This document shows, piece by piece, positions 5,246 to 5,367 of a stretch of 5,367 nt of DNA. The stretch is taken from NCBI GenBank assembly GCA_022795575.1, contig JAAWGY010000200.1:1-5367 (forward strand), in the 5' to 3' direction. How positions within the stretch are numbered: position 1 is the first letter of the stretch; each line of letters starts with the position of its first letter. The position numbers and the translations under genes were made by a program. The notes below the pieces were generated by a model. That model did no database searches. It was not told the DNA's origin and saw nothing but the letters and a program-made list of their open reading frames with translations. The stretch comes from Angelakisella sp. (lineage in GTDB: Bacteria; Bacillota; Clostridia; Oscillospirales; Ruminococcaceae).

Positions 5246-5273
5246 GGCAGCGGCCTGTCCCACAGGTAGTGCC
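5246..5273 (+). other. Hairpin directly after the transporter stop
   Basis: GGCA (5246-5249) pairs with TGCC (5270-5273), and inside it CCTGT (5254-5258) pairs with ACAGG (5262-5266) around a 3-nt loop. No T-run follows, so it is not a standard terminator. It leads straight into the multi-hairpin repeat. Confidence 0.35.
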
Positions 5274-5274
5274 C

Positions 5275-5367
5275 GCCCGGGCCACCGGGCCGCAGGTCCA
5301 GGGCCGCGCAGGCCCTGGTCGCTCCCGCAGGAGCGAAACTCCCCAGGACGACTATTACAACGGCAGG
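5275..5367 (+). repeat. Multi-hairpin intergenic repeat, copy B (downstream of the transporter), cut by window edge
   Basis: In the sense of the transporter transcript, the element begins 29 nt after the stop. Its parts are H3 (GCCCGG with CCGGGC, 5275-5290), a 7-nt spacer, H2 (CCAGGGCC with GGCCCTGG, 5298-5318), H1 (TCGCTCC with GGAGCGA, loop CGCA, 5319-5336), and the core CCCCAGGACGACTAT (5341-5355). The first bases of the H0 arm (GGCAGG) follow, where the window ends. Order, spacing and orientation relative to the preceding gene match copy A. H1 and the core are nearly identical to copy A, while H2 and H3 differ in base sequence and keep pairing. Confidence 0.8.

Noticed and set aside
1..5367. 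The inverted repeats near both ends read as the terminal repeats of a transposon carrying the whole window
   Set aside because: The enclosed genes are ordinary metabolic and transport genes with no transposase. Copy A is nearly 200 nt inside the left edge, and both repeats are better explained by their placement after stop codons. Seeing many copies elsewhere in the genome would settle it.

Overview
The window looks like chromosomal DNA from a GC-rich member of the Clostridia, most like the gut Oscillospiraceae (Flavonifractor/Oscillibacter/Faecalibacterium type). This is an inference from the GC-rich third codon positions, strong AGGAGG-type ribosome binding sites, short intergenic gaps, Gram-positive-type pncB and udp proteins, and abundant GC-rich hairpins between genes. 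No phage, plasmid, CRISPR, tRNA or rRNA signal is visible.

Layout. Positions 1-343 hold no gene. They contain a series of hairpins: a two-way terminator at the left edge, a palindrome, a terminator candidate for the leftward genes, and a multi-hairpin repeat. Positions 344-3538 carry four leftward genes. In transcription order these are a small membrane-anchored protein of unknown function (168 aa), nicotinate phosphoribosyltransferase (pncB, 491 aa), an unnamed 117-aa cytosolic protein whose start codon overlaps the pncB stop, and uridine phosphorylase (udp, 253 aa). Positions 3539-3853 form a divergent control region with one good promoter facing each way; each has an inverted repeat at or near its predicted transcription start. 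Positions 3854-5245 encode a rightward sodium-coupled transporter of the neurotransmitter:sodium symporter (NSS, LeuT-fold) family. Positions 5246-5367 hold a second copy of the multi-hairpin repeat, cut by the window edge.

How the genes fit together. pncB salvages nicotinate into NAD and udp salvages uridine. The tightly coupled 117-aa protein between them is probably made with them and may have a related role, but nothing in its sequence gives a function. The 168-aa protein has the best promoter of the leftward set and may lead the operon; a 78-nt gap to pncB leaves this open. The transporter is a separate unit and its substrate cannot be read from the sequence.

The most interesting signal is the pair of multi-hairpin repeats. 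One follows udp and one follows the transporter, both in the same orientation relative to the gene they follow. They share a near-identical core (48 of 52 positions), but their outer stems differ in sequence while still pairing. That pattern suggests selection for structure, possibly in the 3' untranslated RNA.
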